Shown piece by piece: positions 17,473 to 26,265 of a stretch of 64,000 bases of DNA. The translations under genes were made by a program, and so were the position numbers. The stretch comes from Lachnospiraceae bacterium UBA7054 (GTDB lineage Bacteria > Bacillota > Clostridia > Lachnospirales > Lachnospiraceae), in NCBI GenBank assembly GCA_002492725.1, contig DLAF01000009.1, positions 1,687 to 65,686 of the forward strand, given 5' to 3'. Below the pieces are notes generated by a model that was given only the letters and a program-made list of their open reading frames with translations, was not told where the DNA came from and searched no databases. Each line of letters starts with the position of its first letter. Positions within the stretch are counted from its first letter, which is position 1.

Positions 17473-19278
17473 ATGAATCTGATTTTTAAGACAATTTTGT
17501 CGCTGTCTTTGTCTGGTGCTTTGTTTATTTTGCTCTTGCTTTTTGGTGGTGGGATTTTGAAAAAAAGGCTCAGCAGACAGTGGCAGTATTACATCTGGCT
17601 GATCGTTGTGATGCGGCTTTTGCTGCCCTTTGGACCGGAAGAAACGCTGCTGAGTGCGGACGTACCAGGCGGCGGACTGCATGGTGATATTTTTGTTGAA
17701 AATGAGGGCGCGGCGTTTTTTGATTCACAGGAGACAAAAATTGATACGACTGATCGAGAGGCAGTTTTGGGAGACCGTACTTTCCTTGCGAAAGGGATGC
17801 CTGTTGCGCAAAACGTTTTTGGGATGATCTGGCTGGCAGTTGCGGTTGGTTTGCTGATCCGAAAAATAAGTATGTATCAGAGTTATATCAGGTATGTAAA
17901 GGCCGGGGCGGAGCCGGTCTGCGAAATCGCTCTTTTGGATCAGCTTGCGGTGACGGTGCAGAAACTGGGAATCAGCAGAGCGGTAGAGCTTTGTGTAAAT
18001 CCGCTTGTTGCTTCGCCGATGCTGGTGGGGTATTTTCATCCCTGCATCGTGCTGCCGCGCGCGGATGTTTCGGAAAAGGAATTTTATTATATAGCGATGC
18101 ACGAGTTGACGCATTATAAGCGCAGGGATATTGTGTATAAATGGCTGGTACAGCTGGCGGTGTGCCTGCATTGGTTTAATCCGCTCGTTTATGTGATGAG
18201 ACGGGAAATCGAGAAAGCCTGTGAGTTTGCCTGCGATGAAGCGGTGATAGGAAAAGCGGGGTACGATTCTGCGGCAGATTACGGGGAGACGCTGCTTAAC
18301 GCGATGGTATCAGTCGCAGCTTACAGGGAGCCTTTTGCTGTTACCATGAGTGCGAATGCGAAGCTGCTGAAAGAAAGGTTAGGTGCAATCATGCATTATA
18401 AGAAAAAGACGAAAAGGATGCAAATCATCACGGCAGGATTGACCGTGGTAGTCGCGCTGGGCGTGTTTTACCTCGGCGTATATCCGGTGGCAGCGGCAGA
18501 GCCGGACAGTGTCGGATCCGTTCTGCAGTTTGACAGAGCCGATGCATCACTTACGGATAGGGCCAAGGCCATAGTGGAAGCGGACAAGGCTGAAGCGTCG
18601 GAAGCGGAAAGGGAAAAAGAGGCGGCATTTCCGGCAACGGATAAGGCGCAGGAAGCGAATGACGGGGCGTGGTCGGATGCCGAAAAGTATTATAAGGCGC
18701 GCAGTCTGCCGCAGTTTTATATGGCTTTTGCGAAGCTGGACGAGAAAGAGCAGGAAATCTGGATGGACAGGATCTATGCGGACGATGCGACGCAGTTTTT
18801 CTCTGCCTGTGTATTGGCACTTGATGCGGACAGCCCTCTGGTAGTATCCTTTGCGGAAAAATTCTATGGAGACGGCAGCATCGCCTTTTTTTCCATCCTG
18901 GCAAAAGTGATGGATGAGGAGACGTTGGAGGAATGGCTTAATCGGGCGCTGGCGGATGAAAAATGGAACTTTCAGTCGATGCTTTACCAAGAACTGGGCG
19001 GGGACGAGGAAACGGACGCTTTGGAGAAGGCGCTGGAAGAGGAGCAAATGGCGCAGTACCGTGCGGTGGGGGTTACCCAAAACGGGAAAAATTACTATTA
19101 CGAAGGACAGCTGGTAAATATTTTCCTGGATGTCCATATGCCGAACCAATCCTTTTATACGCTGAATATGAATCCTGCGGGCACGGTCAATATTAAGATC
19201 ATCCGTGCGGAGGATGGAAAGATTACGGGCGCAGCGTATATGACGGAGGCGGAGGTTGAGGAGCTGCTTTCGGATTGA
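17473..19278 (+). CDS. BlaR1/MecR1-like M56 sensor metallopeptidase with non-PBP C-terminal domain
   Basis: A 601-residue membrane protease and likely signal sensor for the adjacent BlaI. Two N-terminal helices, a loop and a third helix (about 115) precede the zinc site MHELTHYKRRD (His210, Glu211, His214), with the third ligand region CEFACDEAVI. A helix near 318-340 leads to an extracytoplasmic domain. That domain does not look like the penicillin-binding domain of BlaR1: it has an Ala/Glu-rich linker (about 355-395) and then a tandem helical repeat, seen as PQFYMAFAKLDEKEQEIWM (about 413) and AFFSILAKVMDEETLEEWL (about 471), ending in a small beta-rich part. The signal is unknown. The start at 17473 has only a weak GGAAAG site. 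Confidence 0.9.
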   Translation: MNLIFKTILSLSLSGALFILLLLFGGGILKKRLSRQWQYYIWLIVVMRLLLPFGPEETLLSADVPGGGLHGDIFVENEGAAFFDSQETKIDTTDREAVLGDRTFLAKGMPVAQNVFGMIWLAVAVGLLIRKISMYQSYIRYVKAGAEPVCEIALLDQLAVTVQKLGISRAVELCVNPLVASPMLVGYFHPCIVLPRADVSEKEFYYIAMHELTHYKRRDIVYKWLVQLAVCLHWFNPLVYVMRREIEKACEFACDEAVIGKAGYDSAADYGETLLNAMVSVAAYREPFAVTMSANAKLLKERLGAIMHYKKKTKRMQIITAGLTVVVALGVFYLGVYPVAAAEPDSVGSVLQFDRADASLTDRAKAIVEADKAEASEAEREKEAAFPATDKAQEANDGAWSDAEKYYKARSLPQFYMAFAKLDEKEQEIWMDRIYADDATQFFSACVLALDADSPLVVSFAEKFYGDGSIAFFSILAKVMDEETLEEWLNRALADEKWNFQSMLYQELGGDEETDALEKALEEEQMAQYRAVGVTQNGKNYYYEGQLVNIFLDVHMPNQSFYTLNMNPAGTVNIKIIRAEDGKITGAAYMTEAEVEELLSD

Positions 19279-19293
19279 TTGCGGAGAAGTATC

Positions 19294-19318
19294 GGGGGAC
19301 TGAGTTCCCCCTTTTTTT
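19294..19318 (+). terminator. Terminator of the BlaI/M56 operon
   Basis: GGGGGA and TCCCCC form a stem with a short loop, followed by seven T residues, 16 bases after the M56 stop. Confidence 0.9.
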
Positions 19319-19399
19319 ATGCGATGAAATCAAAAAAAGGAGGACAAAATGAGAAATTAATGGTAGAATACTTTATAGATTTGGAAGGGATAGGAAAAA

Positions 19400-20671
19400 A
19401 TGAGCGTTATCAGCAGCAAGGATGTCTATCAGATCATCCGCAAGACTCTCGGCATCATCAATAATAAGATCATGGATCACGGGGAAATCACGGGCTATAT
19501 CTTATACAAGATGATGGAGTACGAAAATACTTACACAGATCAGAAATACACGGAGCAGGAGCTGGTGGATTACACCATGCTTGGCATTTTGCATGATATT
19601 GGCCTGTACAAGGAGGATGATGTCAAGAGGGTGACGGATTTTGAGACAAAAAATCTCTGGCCCCATTCGATTTACGGCTTTCTTTTCTTGAAATATCTGT
19701 CGCCCATAGGAGACAGGGCGGAGGTCATCCTTTATCATCATCTGGATTATAACCGTTATGGTGCGATACAAAGCCGCTATCTGCATGTGATTGAGCTTTT
19801 GAATCTGGCGGACAAGATGGATACGGTTTTGCATTTAAAAGACGAGAAGCTGGAACCCGATTATTTTGCAAAGTACCGGAATGTCAAGTTTTCCAGTGCG
19901 GCGCTCGACCTTTTCCAGAAGGCGGAGAAGTGCTACGGGATCACGGAAAATCTGGTGAACGGCAAATACCGCGAAGAATTGGATGTGCTTTTGGCAAAAC
20001 GTGCCTTTTCCGAGCAGTATAAAAAGGGCTTTTTGGAAATGTTGGTCTACACCATTGATTTTCGAAGCGAGCATACGGTGATCCATACGCTGGCGACGGT
20101 GAATTTTGCGGAACAGCTCGGCAGACTTTCCCGTGTCTCCGGAAAGGATCTTCGCGACCTCCACTACGGCGCACTTTTACACGATCTGGGAAAGATTGCG
20201 ATTCCCCTACATATTTTGGAGTCCACGGGACGGTTAAGTGACGATGAGATGAAGGTGATGAAGGCCCATGTGCGGATCACGGAGATGATTCTGGAGGGCG
20301 TGGTGGACGATGATGTGCTGCAGATTGCGGTCAGACATCATGAGAAGCTGGACGGGACCGGCTACCACAAAGGACTTTCGGCGGCGGATATGACCCTGCC
20401 CCAGCAGATCATCGCGGTAGCGGACATCTTAAGCGCACTTTACGGCAAGCGCAGTTATAAGGAGGCTTTCAGCAAGGAGAAGATCCTCGATATTATGAAT
20501 TCCGATGCGGATAAGGGCAAGATCAACCGCAGTGTGGTGACCACCCTTGAAAGAAATTATGACAATATCATAGCGGAGTTTGAGAAAGAGAAGGAAAGCA
20601 CCATCGGGTTGTATTTAAAGATCAAGGAGCAGTATGCGATTATGATCGAGCGCTTTAAACAATTCGACTAA
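19400..20671 (+). CDS. Tandem HD-domain protein with C-terminal HD-GYP-like domain
   Basis: A 423-residue soluble protein. A first HD domain (about 20-170) has GILHDIGLYK with His65-Asp66 and the metal-site-like LYHHLDYNRYG. A second domain (about 215-390) is HD-GYP-like, with ALLHDLGKIAIP (His261-Asp262), RHHEKLDGTGYHKGL and the conserved VADILSAL. HD-GYP enzymes hydrolyse cyclic di-GMP; here the hallmark reads GYH instead of GYP, so the activity could be altered. No receiver or membrane domain is fused. It stands alone, with its own terminator-like hairpin behind. Confidence 0.88.
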   Translation: MSVISSKDVYQIIRKTLGIINNKIMDHGEITGYILYKMMEYENTYTDQKYTEQELVDYTMLGILHDIGLYKEDDVKRVTDFETKNLWPHSIYGFLFLKYLSPIGDRAEVILYHHLDYNRYGAIQSRYLHVIELLNLADKMDTVLHLKDEKLEPDYFAKYRNVKFSSAALDLFQKAEKCYGITENLVNGKYREELDVLLAKRAFSEQYKKGFLEMLVYTIDFRSEHTVIHTLATVNFAEQLGRLSRVSGKDLRDLHYGALLHDLGKIAIPLHILESTGRLSDDEMKVMKAHVRITEMILEGVVDDDVLQIAVRHHEKLDGTGYHKGLSAADMTLPQQIIAVADILSALYGKRSYKEAFSKEKILDIMNSDADKGKINRSVVTTLERNYDNIIAEFEKEKESTIGLYLKIKEQYAIMIERFKQFD

Positions 20672-20738
20672 ATGAAAAGAGCTTCTAAAGACGTCCCGCC
20701 ATAGGACGGGACGCCAAGAAGCTCTATGTTTCATTTTA
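20671..20738 (+). terminator. Long hairpin after the HD protein gene
   Basis: A nested stem pairs AATGAAA with TTTCATT, AGAGCTTCT with AGAAGCTCT and CGTCCCG with CGGGACG around an 8-base loop. It begins right at the stop codon and is followed by a short TTTTA, so it probably terminates transcription and protects the mRNA end. Confidence 0.75.
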
Positions 20739-20804
20739 GAGAAATGCCACAAAGCGGCATTCTCTGCATATGCAGTTGATGATAATAGAACAGGAGGTAT
20801 CTAC

Positions 20805-21923
20805 ATGGAACAGGCTAAGGTATATTTCACGTCCTTCAAGGCCACGGAGCATGAGAATTTATTGCAAAAGCTGCACCGTTTGATGAAAACGGCGGGGTTT
20901 GAAACCATTGATTTTACGGATAAGTATGCGGCAATCAAGATCCACTTCGGGGAGTACGGGAATCTGGCGTTTCTGCGCCCGAACTACGCGAGGGTGGTGG
21001 CTGACTACGTGAAGGAACTGGGCGGCAAGCCTTTTTTGACGGACTGTAATACCCTCTATGTGGGCAGCAGGAAGAATGCGCTTGATCATTTGGAGACTGC
21101 CTATGTGAACGGGTTTTCCCCTTACCAGACGGGATGTCATGTGATCATTGCCGACGGCCTGAAAGGGACGGACGAGACATTAGTACCCATTGACGGCGAG
21201 TATGTGAAGGAAGCAAAGATCGGCCATGCCATCATGGACGCGGACGTATTCATTTCCCTGACGCACTTTAAGGGGCATGAAATGGCCGGCTTTGGCGGCG
21301 CACTGAAAAATATCGGTATGGGCTGCGGTTCCAGGGCGGGTAAGATGGAGCAGCACTGTGACGGAAAGCCGCAGGTGGATTCGTCTTTGTGTGTGGGCTG
21401 CGGCGCCTGCGACAGAATCTGTGCCCACGGCGGGCCCATTATTGAGAATGGCAAGGCGCATATCGATCATGACAAATGCGTGGGCTGCGGCCGCTGTCTG
21501 GCGGTCTGCCCGAAGGATGCGATCGCAGCAAACTTTGAGGACACCATTGCCATGTTAAATTACAAGATGGCGGAATACGCGTGGGCGGTCTGCAAGGACA
21601 AACCCTGCTTCCATGTGTCACTGATCTGTGATGTATCGCCAAACTGCGACTGCCATGCGGAAAACGACATTCCGATCATTCCGAATGTCGGCATGCTGGC
21701 CTCCTTTGACCCGGTGGCCTTAGATCAGGCCTGCGCCGATCTGTGCAACAAGATGGCGCCGGTGGAGGAGAGTGTGCTGGGTGAAAATCTGCATAAGCTT
21801 GGAAACGAGTCGGGGCACGACCATTTCTTTATGACGCACCCCGACACGGAATGGAAGTCCTGCATTGCCCATGCGGTAAAGATTGGGCTGGGAACGGATC
21901 AGTATGAGTTGGTAACGATTTAA
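20805..21923 (+). CDS. DUF362 protein with two [4Fe-4S] ferredoxin clusters
   Basis: A 372-residue iron-sulfur protein. The N-terminal DUF362 domain (about 1-185) includes KIHFGEYGN and the segment SLTHFKGHEMAGFGGALKN. Two ferredoxin motifs follow near 195-245: CVGCGACDRICAHGGP and CVGCGRCLAVCPKDA. The first lacks the usual CP ending, having CAHGGP. A further DUF362 part with VALDQACADL closes the protein. AGGAGG precedes the ATG by eight bases. The role is unknown, probably cytoplasmic electron transfer. It converges on the glutamate-synthase-like gene. Confidence 0.92.
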   Translation: MEQAKVYFTSFKATEHENLLQKLHRLMKTAGFETIDFTDKYAAIKIHFGEYGNLAFLRPNYARVVADYVKELGGKPFLTDCNTLYVGSRKNALDHLETAYVNGFSPYQTGCHVIIADGLKGTDETLVPIDGEYVKEAKIGHAIMDADVFISLTHFKGHEMAGFGGALKNIGMGCGSRAGKMEQHCDGKPQVDSSLCVGCGACDRICAHGGPIIENGKAHIDHDKCVGCGRCLAVCPKDAIAANFEDTIAMLNYKMAEYAWAVCKDKPCFHVSLICDVSPNCDCHAENDIPIIPNVGMLASFDPVALDQACADLCNKMAPVEESVLGENLHKLGNESGHDHFFMTHPDTEWKSCIAHAVKIGLGTDQYELVTI

Positions 21924-21927
21924 GATA

Positions 21928-23343
21928 TCATGCGTGTGGGATATCCGTATATTCGGATATCTCACGGCTTATTGTGCACAAATCGTCCACAGAAAGGCCG
22001 TGAATATCTTTATTTCCGGTGATCCTGGCAAAGGTCTTTAATTCCTCGGCGGAGCATCTGAGATAATTTTCTACCCGTTTCGCTGCGGTATCAATATGCA
22101 GTCTTTCCCGCAGCTTTTCATCCTGGGTAGCCACGCCCACCGGGCACATGCCGCTGCCGCAGATGCGGTACTGCTGGCAGGCAGCCGCAACCATTGCTGC
22201 AGAGGCTACAGCCACAGCGTCTGCGCCCATGGCGATCGCCTTCGCAAAATCAGAGGATACCCGTAAGCCCCCGGTGATGACCAGGTCAATATCCGACCCA
22301 ACGGAGTCCAGATACTTTCTGGCGCGGTAGAGTGCGTAAAGTGTCGGTACGCTGGTGGAATCACGGATGATGGCAGGGGAAGCGCCCGTCGCGCCGCCGC
22401 GTCCGTCTATGGTAATGAAATCGGGTTCGGCATAAACGCAGATTGCCAGATCTTTCTCAATGCGTCCGGCGGCAATCTTGATGCCGATGGGTCTGCCTTC
22501 GCTCAGCATACGCAGATCGGATACCACACCTTTTAAGTCGTCGGCGTTGTTGATGCGGGGAAACTTTGAAGGGCTGATGACATCTTCCCCGAGTGGTTTA
22601 TTGCGGATTTTTGCGATTTCCGGCGTCACCTTGCTGCCCGGCAGATGGCCGCCCATACCCGGTTTTGTCCCCTGTCCGATTTTGATCTCAATAGCGTCTG
22701 AAGTTTTTAAGTTTTCTTCGGTAACGCTGTACAGATTGGGGACATACTCGAATATGTATTTGCAAGCCGCCGCCTTTTCCTCCGGGAGAACGCCGCCTTC
22801 TCCGCTGCACATGGCTGTTCCCACGGCAGCGCTTCCTTTTGCCATCGCGATTTTTGTCTCGCGGGAGAGAGCGCCGAAGGACATATGTGAAATATAGACC
22901 GGCATGGAGAGCGTCATCGGCTGTTTCGCGTGCTTTCCGATTACGGTCTGCAAGGACACCTCTTCGTGTTCATTTAAGGGCATCGGGTTTAGCTGTGCGC
23001 CGAGGATTAGGATGTCGTCCCAGTTTGGCATTTTCATTCGCGTACCCATGGCCTCAATCGCCGATTTTCCCGTGACAGCCATCTCATGGATCTCTTTCAT
23101 GTAGCGGTAGTCGCTGTCTGTTTTTCTGGTATCTTTCGGGTAATCCAGATTCGAATCTCCGTTTCCTGCACAGGCGCCATCATTTGTTGAGACAGCGCAG
23201 GCTGTCACCGGCTTTTCGGGTTCCAATGCCTTGAATTTCTCCGGCGGCTGTTTACAGATGGGGCATTCCGTCAGTTCAGAAAAGGGTTTGCCTTCCTTTT
23301 CTTCGTCATACTCATACCCGCAGACACTGCATTTGTAGATCAT
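21928..23343 (-). CDS. Rubredoxin-glutamate synthase FMN domain fusion (GltB-like)
   Basis: A 471-residue redox enzyme. The first 45 residues are a rubredoxin with iron ligands Cys5, Cys8, Cys27 and Cys30 (CSVCGYEYDEE and CPICKQPPEKF). After a linker, residues about 90-460 form the FMN-binding domain of the large subunit of glutamate synthase, with GRGGATGASPAIIRDS and the iron-sulfur motif CGSGMCPVGVATQ. The glutaminase domain and GltD-type NADPH domain are absent, as in the archaeal-type proteins. Electrons may come from the rubredoxin domain or a ferredoxin. GGAGG precedes the ATG. Neighbouring DUF362 is convergent, only four bases away. Confidence 0.93.
   Translation of the reverse strand: MIYKCSVCGYEYDEEKEGKPFSELTECPICKQPPEKFKALEPEKPVTACAVSTNDGACAGNGDSNLDYPKDTRKTDSDYRYMKEIHEMAVTGKSAIEAMGTRMKMPNWDDILILGAQLNPMPLNEHEEVSLQTVIGKHAKQPMTLSMPVYISHMSFGALSRETKIAMAKGSAAVGTAMCSGEGGVLPEEKAAACKYIFEYVPNLYSVTEENLKTSDAIEIKIGQGTKPGMGGHLPGSKVTPEIAKIRNKPLGEDVISPSKFPRINNADDLKGVVSDLRMLSEGRPIGIKIAAGRIEKDLAICVYAEPDFITIDGRGGATGASPAIIRDSTSVPTLYALYRARKYLDSVGSDIDLVITGGLRVSSDFAKAIAMGADAVAVASAAMVAAACQQYRICGSGMCPVGVATQDEKLRERLHIDTAAKRVENYLRCSAEELKTFARITGNKDIHGLSVDDLCTISREISEYTDIPHA
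21937..21964. repeat. Hairpin between the convergent DUF362 and GltB-like genes
   Basis: GATATCCG and CGGATATC form an 8-bp perfect stem with a 6-base loop, extended by weaker pairs. It falls within the last codons of the GltB-like gene and 14 bases after the DUF362 stop. It lacks a T-run, so any terminator role is uncertain. Confidence 0.5.
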
Positions 23344-23634
23344 TGTAAAGTCCTCCTTTATTTTTTCTTCCGAACTGTCTTGTAATCACTATAATCTCTT
23401 TTGGGAGTTTTGTCGAGTGTATGTCCTGCTGTTTTTGGCACTGAGATTTCTGCCCTTAGCTGGTATGCCTTACATTTGTAGCAAAAAAGAGACGATTTAC
23501 AACATAACCGCTTTAGAAATAGTTGCCGCATGTCGAAATAATAACTGAATCAAAGAATCAGAACGGAAATGGCATCACCATAGGTTAAGAAACAGAGAAC
23601 ACAGATCTATTTGGTGGAAAGGCGGGCAGTGTTT
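23344..23634. other. 291-base intergenic region between divergent genes
   Basis: It contains the upstream region of the GltB-like gene, whose GGAGGA site is at about 23349, and the leader of the following plus-strand gene. I saw no clear promoter pair, RNA gene or hairpin with a T-run in it. Confidence 0.35.
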
Positions 23635-24246
23635 ATGAATATTTCATGGGAGCGAACAAGCGGCATTTTGCGGAGAATGAATTCCGCGGGGATGTTAAAG
23701 AGCACGCAGGACAGACTGGAGCGGCAGGAGCAGACACAACAGCAGGTGGATTTTTTTGAGAAACAGAAGGAGAATCTCAAGAATGTGACTTGCGGGAGCG
23801 TGGAGGAGATTGCCGAGAAGCTGAAAATGTTTCAGTCCTACGAGGATCAGATCGCGTCGATAAAGGCAGCGTACAATCAGGAGCAGATGTTCCATATTCT
23901 GGATGAGTCCACAGAAAAGGGCGAGAAGATTGCAGAGGCAGTCGAAAAGACGGAACCCAAGACCCCGGAAGAGCGTCTGGAAGAGATGGCCAAGGAAGCG
24001 CTGGGCGTCGAGGACGGCGGCGAACTCGAGGAGGTTATGGACGAACTGCAGGAAGTTGCCGAGGAGCTGACGGAGGAATTGACAAAAGAGGTGACACAGG
24101 AGCTGACCGAGGCGCGGCCTGAGAATGCGGAGCTTTCTGCGGAAGAACTTGCGAAGGCAGCAGCGGCCGCGGAAGCGGCACAGAAGGAAGCGGCAGGGGC
24201 TGCGGGAGTCCCTGAGGATTATCTGCCTTTCGATGTGAGGTTGTAG
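23635..24246 (+). CDS. Acidic helical protein of unknown function
   Basis: A 203-residue soluble protein, almost wholly helical with coiled-coil character. Residues 20-75 are rich in Gln, Glu and Lys, residues 90-165 in Glu, and 170-190 form an Ala/Glu helix (AKAAAAAEAAQKEAAGAAG). The start is the ATG at 23635; a longer frame begins at a TTG at 23611, but AAAGG fits the ATG better. There is no signal peptide or known motif, and I do not recognise the family. The next gene begins 82 bases on, on the same strand. Confidence 0.7.
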   Translation: MNISWERTSGILRRMNSAGMLKSTQDRLERQEQTQQQVDFFEKQKENLKNVTCGSVEEIAEKLKMFQSYEDQIASIKAAYNQEQMFHILDESTEKGEKIAEAVEKTEPKTPEERLEEMAKEALGVEDGGELEEVMDELQEVAEELTEELTKEVTQELTEARPENAELSAEELAKAAAAAEAAQKEAAGAAGVPEDYLPFDVRL

Positions 24247-24328
24247 AATAGGAGGGAATGTCTGGTGCTGCGGCGTGGACATTCCTTTTCTTTTGGATCG
24301 CATTTGCTATCAAAAGGGGAAAGAGCGT

Positions 24329-25075
24329 ATGGGAAGATGGATTGTTTCAGTGATTCCGCAATATGTGAGTAACCGTGTTCTGCTCACAGGTTATCGGATT
24401 CTTGCAGTGTTTGGGATACCGCGATTTATAAGAAGGAGACATGTTCGGGAAAACCGCGAGAGGTTAGAAAAAACCAACTGGAATTTCTGGAATGAGAAGG
24501 AGGCATTGATAGAGAATCAGAGTGAATGGAAGAATATTCGCTTCGGTGTAGGAAGACATTTGAACATGTGTTTCTCCGGCTGCGAAATCATAGCGACGTT
24601 TAATGCGCGAAAGGCTTTGGGAGACAGGGTATCGCTGCGGGATATGGTTGATTTGATCGATGCTTATGAGGCGAAAGGAGCAGCGCTCTGGGGATTGTTT
24701 GGCGTGGCGCCCACAGTGATCGCGGCGTATTTTAGAAAGAGCGGCTTTGCAGTGCAGACAGCCGACGGCGCGGAAGAAGCGGCGGTAGAGGAGATCGCTG
24801 AAAATCATAAAGTCTTGATCGTGACGGCCTATCATGACAAAAAGGATATTACCGCGCAGATTCATACGGTTTGCATGACCAGGAACCCGGAAGGTAAATT
24901 TATACTTCATAACGCATACCACAGGGATGAAAAGGGACGGTTTGACAAGAGCCGTCCCTATAGGACTTTTTGGGAAGCATTGTCGCATCTGTCCGGACGG
25001 GAACCGAAGCTGATTTATCTGATCGGGCTGGGGAAAGGTCAGACAGAGCGGCAAAAAAAGCAGGAGGATTTTTAG
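24329..25075 (+). CDS. Probable papain-like (C39-type fold) cysteine peptidase
   Basis: A 248-residue protein that resembles C39-like cysteine peptidases. The motif CFSGCEIIATFNARKALG gives the probable nucleophile Cys85; His179 in IHTVCMTRN and Asn195 in FILHNAYH would complete the triad. No ABC transporter or ATPase is fused, and there is no signal peptide, although a hydrophobic stretch lies at about 15-32. AGGGGA precedes the ATG at 24329 by eight bases; an upstream in-frame GTG has none. Its end overlaps the convergent radical SAM gene by four bases. Assignment rests on motif pattern, so function is tentative. Confidence 0.65.
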   Translation: MGRWIVSVIPQYVSNRVLLTGYRILAVFGIPRFIRRRHVRENRERLEKTNWNFWNEKEALIENQSEWKNIRFGVGRHLNMCFSGCEIIATFNARKALGDRVSLRDMVDLIDAYEAKGAALWGLFGVAPTVIAAYFRKSGFAVQTADGAEEAAVEEIAENHKVLIVTAYHDKKDITAQIHTVCMTRNPEGKFILHNAYHRDEKGRFDKSRPYRTFWEALSHLSGREPKLIYLIGLGKGQTERQKKQEDF

Positions 25076-26205
25076 TCGACGACCCAATCCTCCGGTACGC
25101 TGTGTTTTCCGATGATCTCCCAGGGATATGCGTCGCCGGAGGTGCAATACCGACAGCGCTGCATGGGGAGCAGAAGTTCGGCTTTTAATCGCATAAAGGT
25201 CAACGTATCGTCATATAAGTCGATACCCTCATCCGTTGGAAGTTTAGTTGAAAAGGCGGCGTTGAAATACTTGGTTGTAAAAGGCGCATAGCAGGGAGCA
25301 AGTTTTCCGTCCTGCAGACAGGTACAGGAAGCCTGAAAACAACCGTAAAAGAAGTCCTCATCGCTATGCGGTGTCAGGGTTTGTGTCTTACTGAATTTTG
25401 TGGTCATTTCCGTAATGGTGTACGGGATTTCCTGTTCATAGAGAAAGCGTTTGATTTCTCCGATCGTTTCCTGAAGTGGCGGATAAAAGGAGATATGGAT
25501 AAAGGCCATATTTTCCTTCATCAGTTGAATCAGATCCGGGCTCATTTGCCGGATCAGCAGTCCGTTCGTCACGACAGTGATGATACTTGCGGGATATAAT
25601 TTTCTGGTAAATGCGATAAATCTGCCGAGTTCAGGGTTTAACAACGGCTCGCCGCCCAGAATGCGAATGATGCCGATATCGGGAATCAATTTTTTCAACT
25701 GCTGCAAATCAGAACAAAACCGCTCAAAATCTGAAAAAACAGGTTCTGTTACAAGCGGCGAATAATGCGTACAGTATTTGCAGTTTAAATTACAATGATC
25801 CGCCACGTGAAATTCCAAATAAGAAAGATAGGGATCGGAAAGGGTAGGCGTGATCAGGACGGCTACCCTTTCAGGGTTTGTTCTGACCTCGCCGCTCAAC
25901 CGGATCCCTTCATAGATGTCGTTTATGTCGATCCCGGCGCGCAGCAACGCCAGTATCAGATTGTTGTGGTGGATATAATATTCTTTGGGAATAACGATGG
26001 AGATCAGTTTGCCGGAAGCATAGAGCTGTGCAAATTCCCGGACGGATATCTCGTTTTCACCCTGCGGTGTGCCCAAAACGACCAGATTGTCAACATGGAT
26101 TCCTTCTCCGCCGTTTTGGAGGAGAAGATCGGAATATTCCTTTTCTAAGATATCTTTCATCAGGAGACTCCATTTCGTGTTTCCAAAGACTGCTATATGT
26201 AGCAT
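25072..26205 (-). CDS. Radical SAM enzyme with N-terminal Rossmann-like domain
   Basis: A 377-residue radical SAM protein. The first 110 residues or so form an unfused-looking alpha/beta domain starting IAVFGNTKWSLLM. The radical SAM core follows with the cluster ligands Cys138, Cys142 and Cys145 (CNLNCKYC), a glycine-rich ILGGEPLLNPELGRF and ITVVTNGLLI. The C-terminal part carries extra cysteines (CFQASCTC, CRYC) that may bind an auxiliary SPASM-like cluster. The start is the ATG at 26205, after GGGAGGA; an ATG at 26226 is possible. The glycosyltransferase gene lies 60 bases upstream and is probably cotranscribed. The substrate is unknown, perhaps a sugar or peptide. Confidence 0.88.
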   Translation of the reverse strand: MLHIAVFGNTKWSLLMKDILEKEYSDLLLQNGGEGIHVDNLVVLGTPQGENEISVREFAQLYASGKLISIVIPKEYYIHHNNLILALLRAGIDINDIYEGIRLSGEVRTNPERVAVLITPTLSDPYLSYLEFHVADHCNLNCKYCTHYSPLVTEPVFSDFERFCSDLQQLKKLIPDIGIIRILGGEPLLNPELGRFIAFTRKLYPASIITVVTNGLLIRQMSPDLIQLMKENMAFIHISFYPPLQETIGEIKRFLYEQEIPYTITEMTTKFSKTQTLTPHSDEDFFYGCFQASCTCLQDGKLAPCYAPFTTKYFNAAFSTKLPTDEGIDLYDDTLTFMRLKAELLLPMQRCRYCTSGDAYPWEIIGKHSVPEDWVVD

Positions 26206-26265
26206 GATATATTCCTCCCATTTCATTTAACCGCGCAGCTTTGTGCTGTGAGCGGCTTTTGCGTG

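Noticed and set aside
18547..19149. A 200-codon open frame antisense to the M56 gene.
   Set aside because: It is fully antisense to a gene with clear protein motifs, has a basic low-complexity product and no ribosome-binding site; typical shadow frame.
16978..19278. BlaI and M56 genes as a beta-lactam resistance locus.
   Set aside because: No beta-lactamase or PBP2a-like gene is nearby, and the sensor lacks a penicillin-binding domain.
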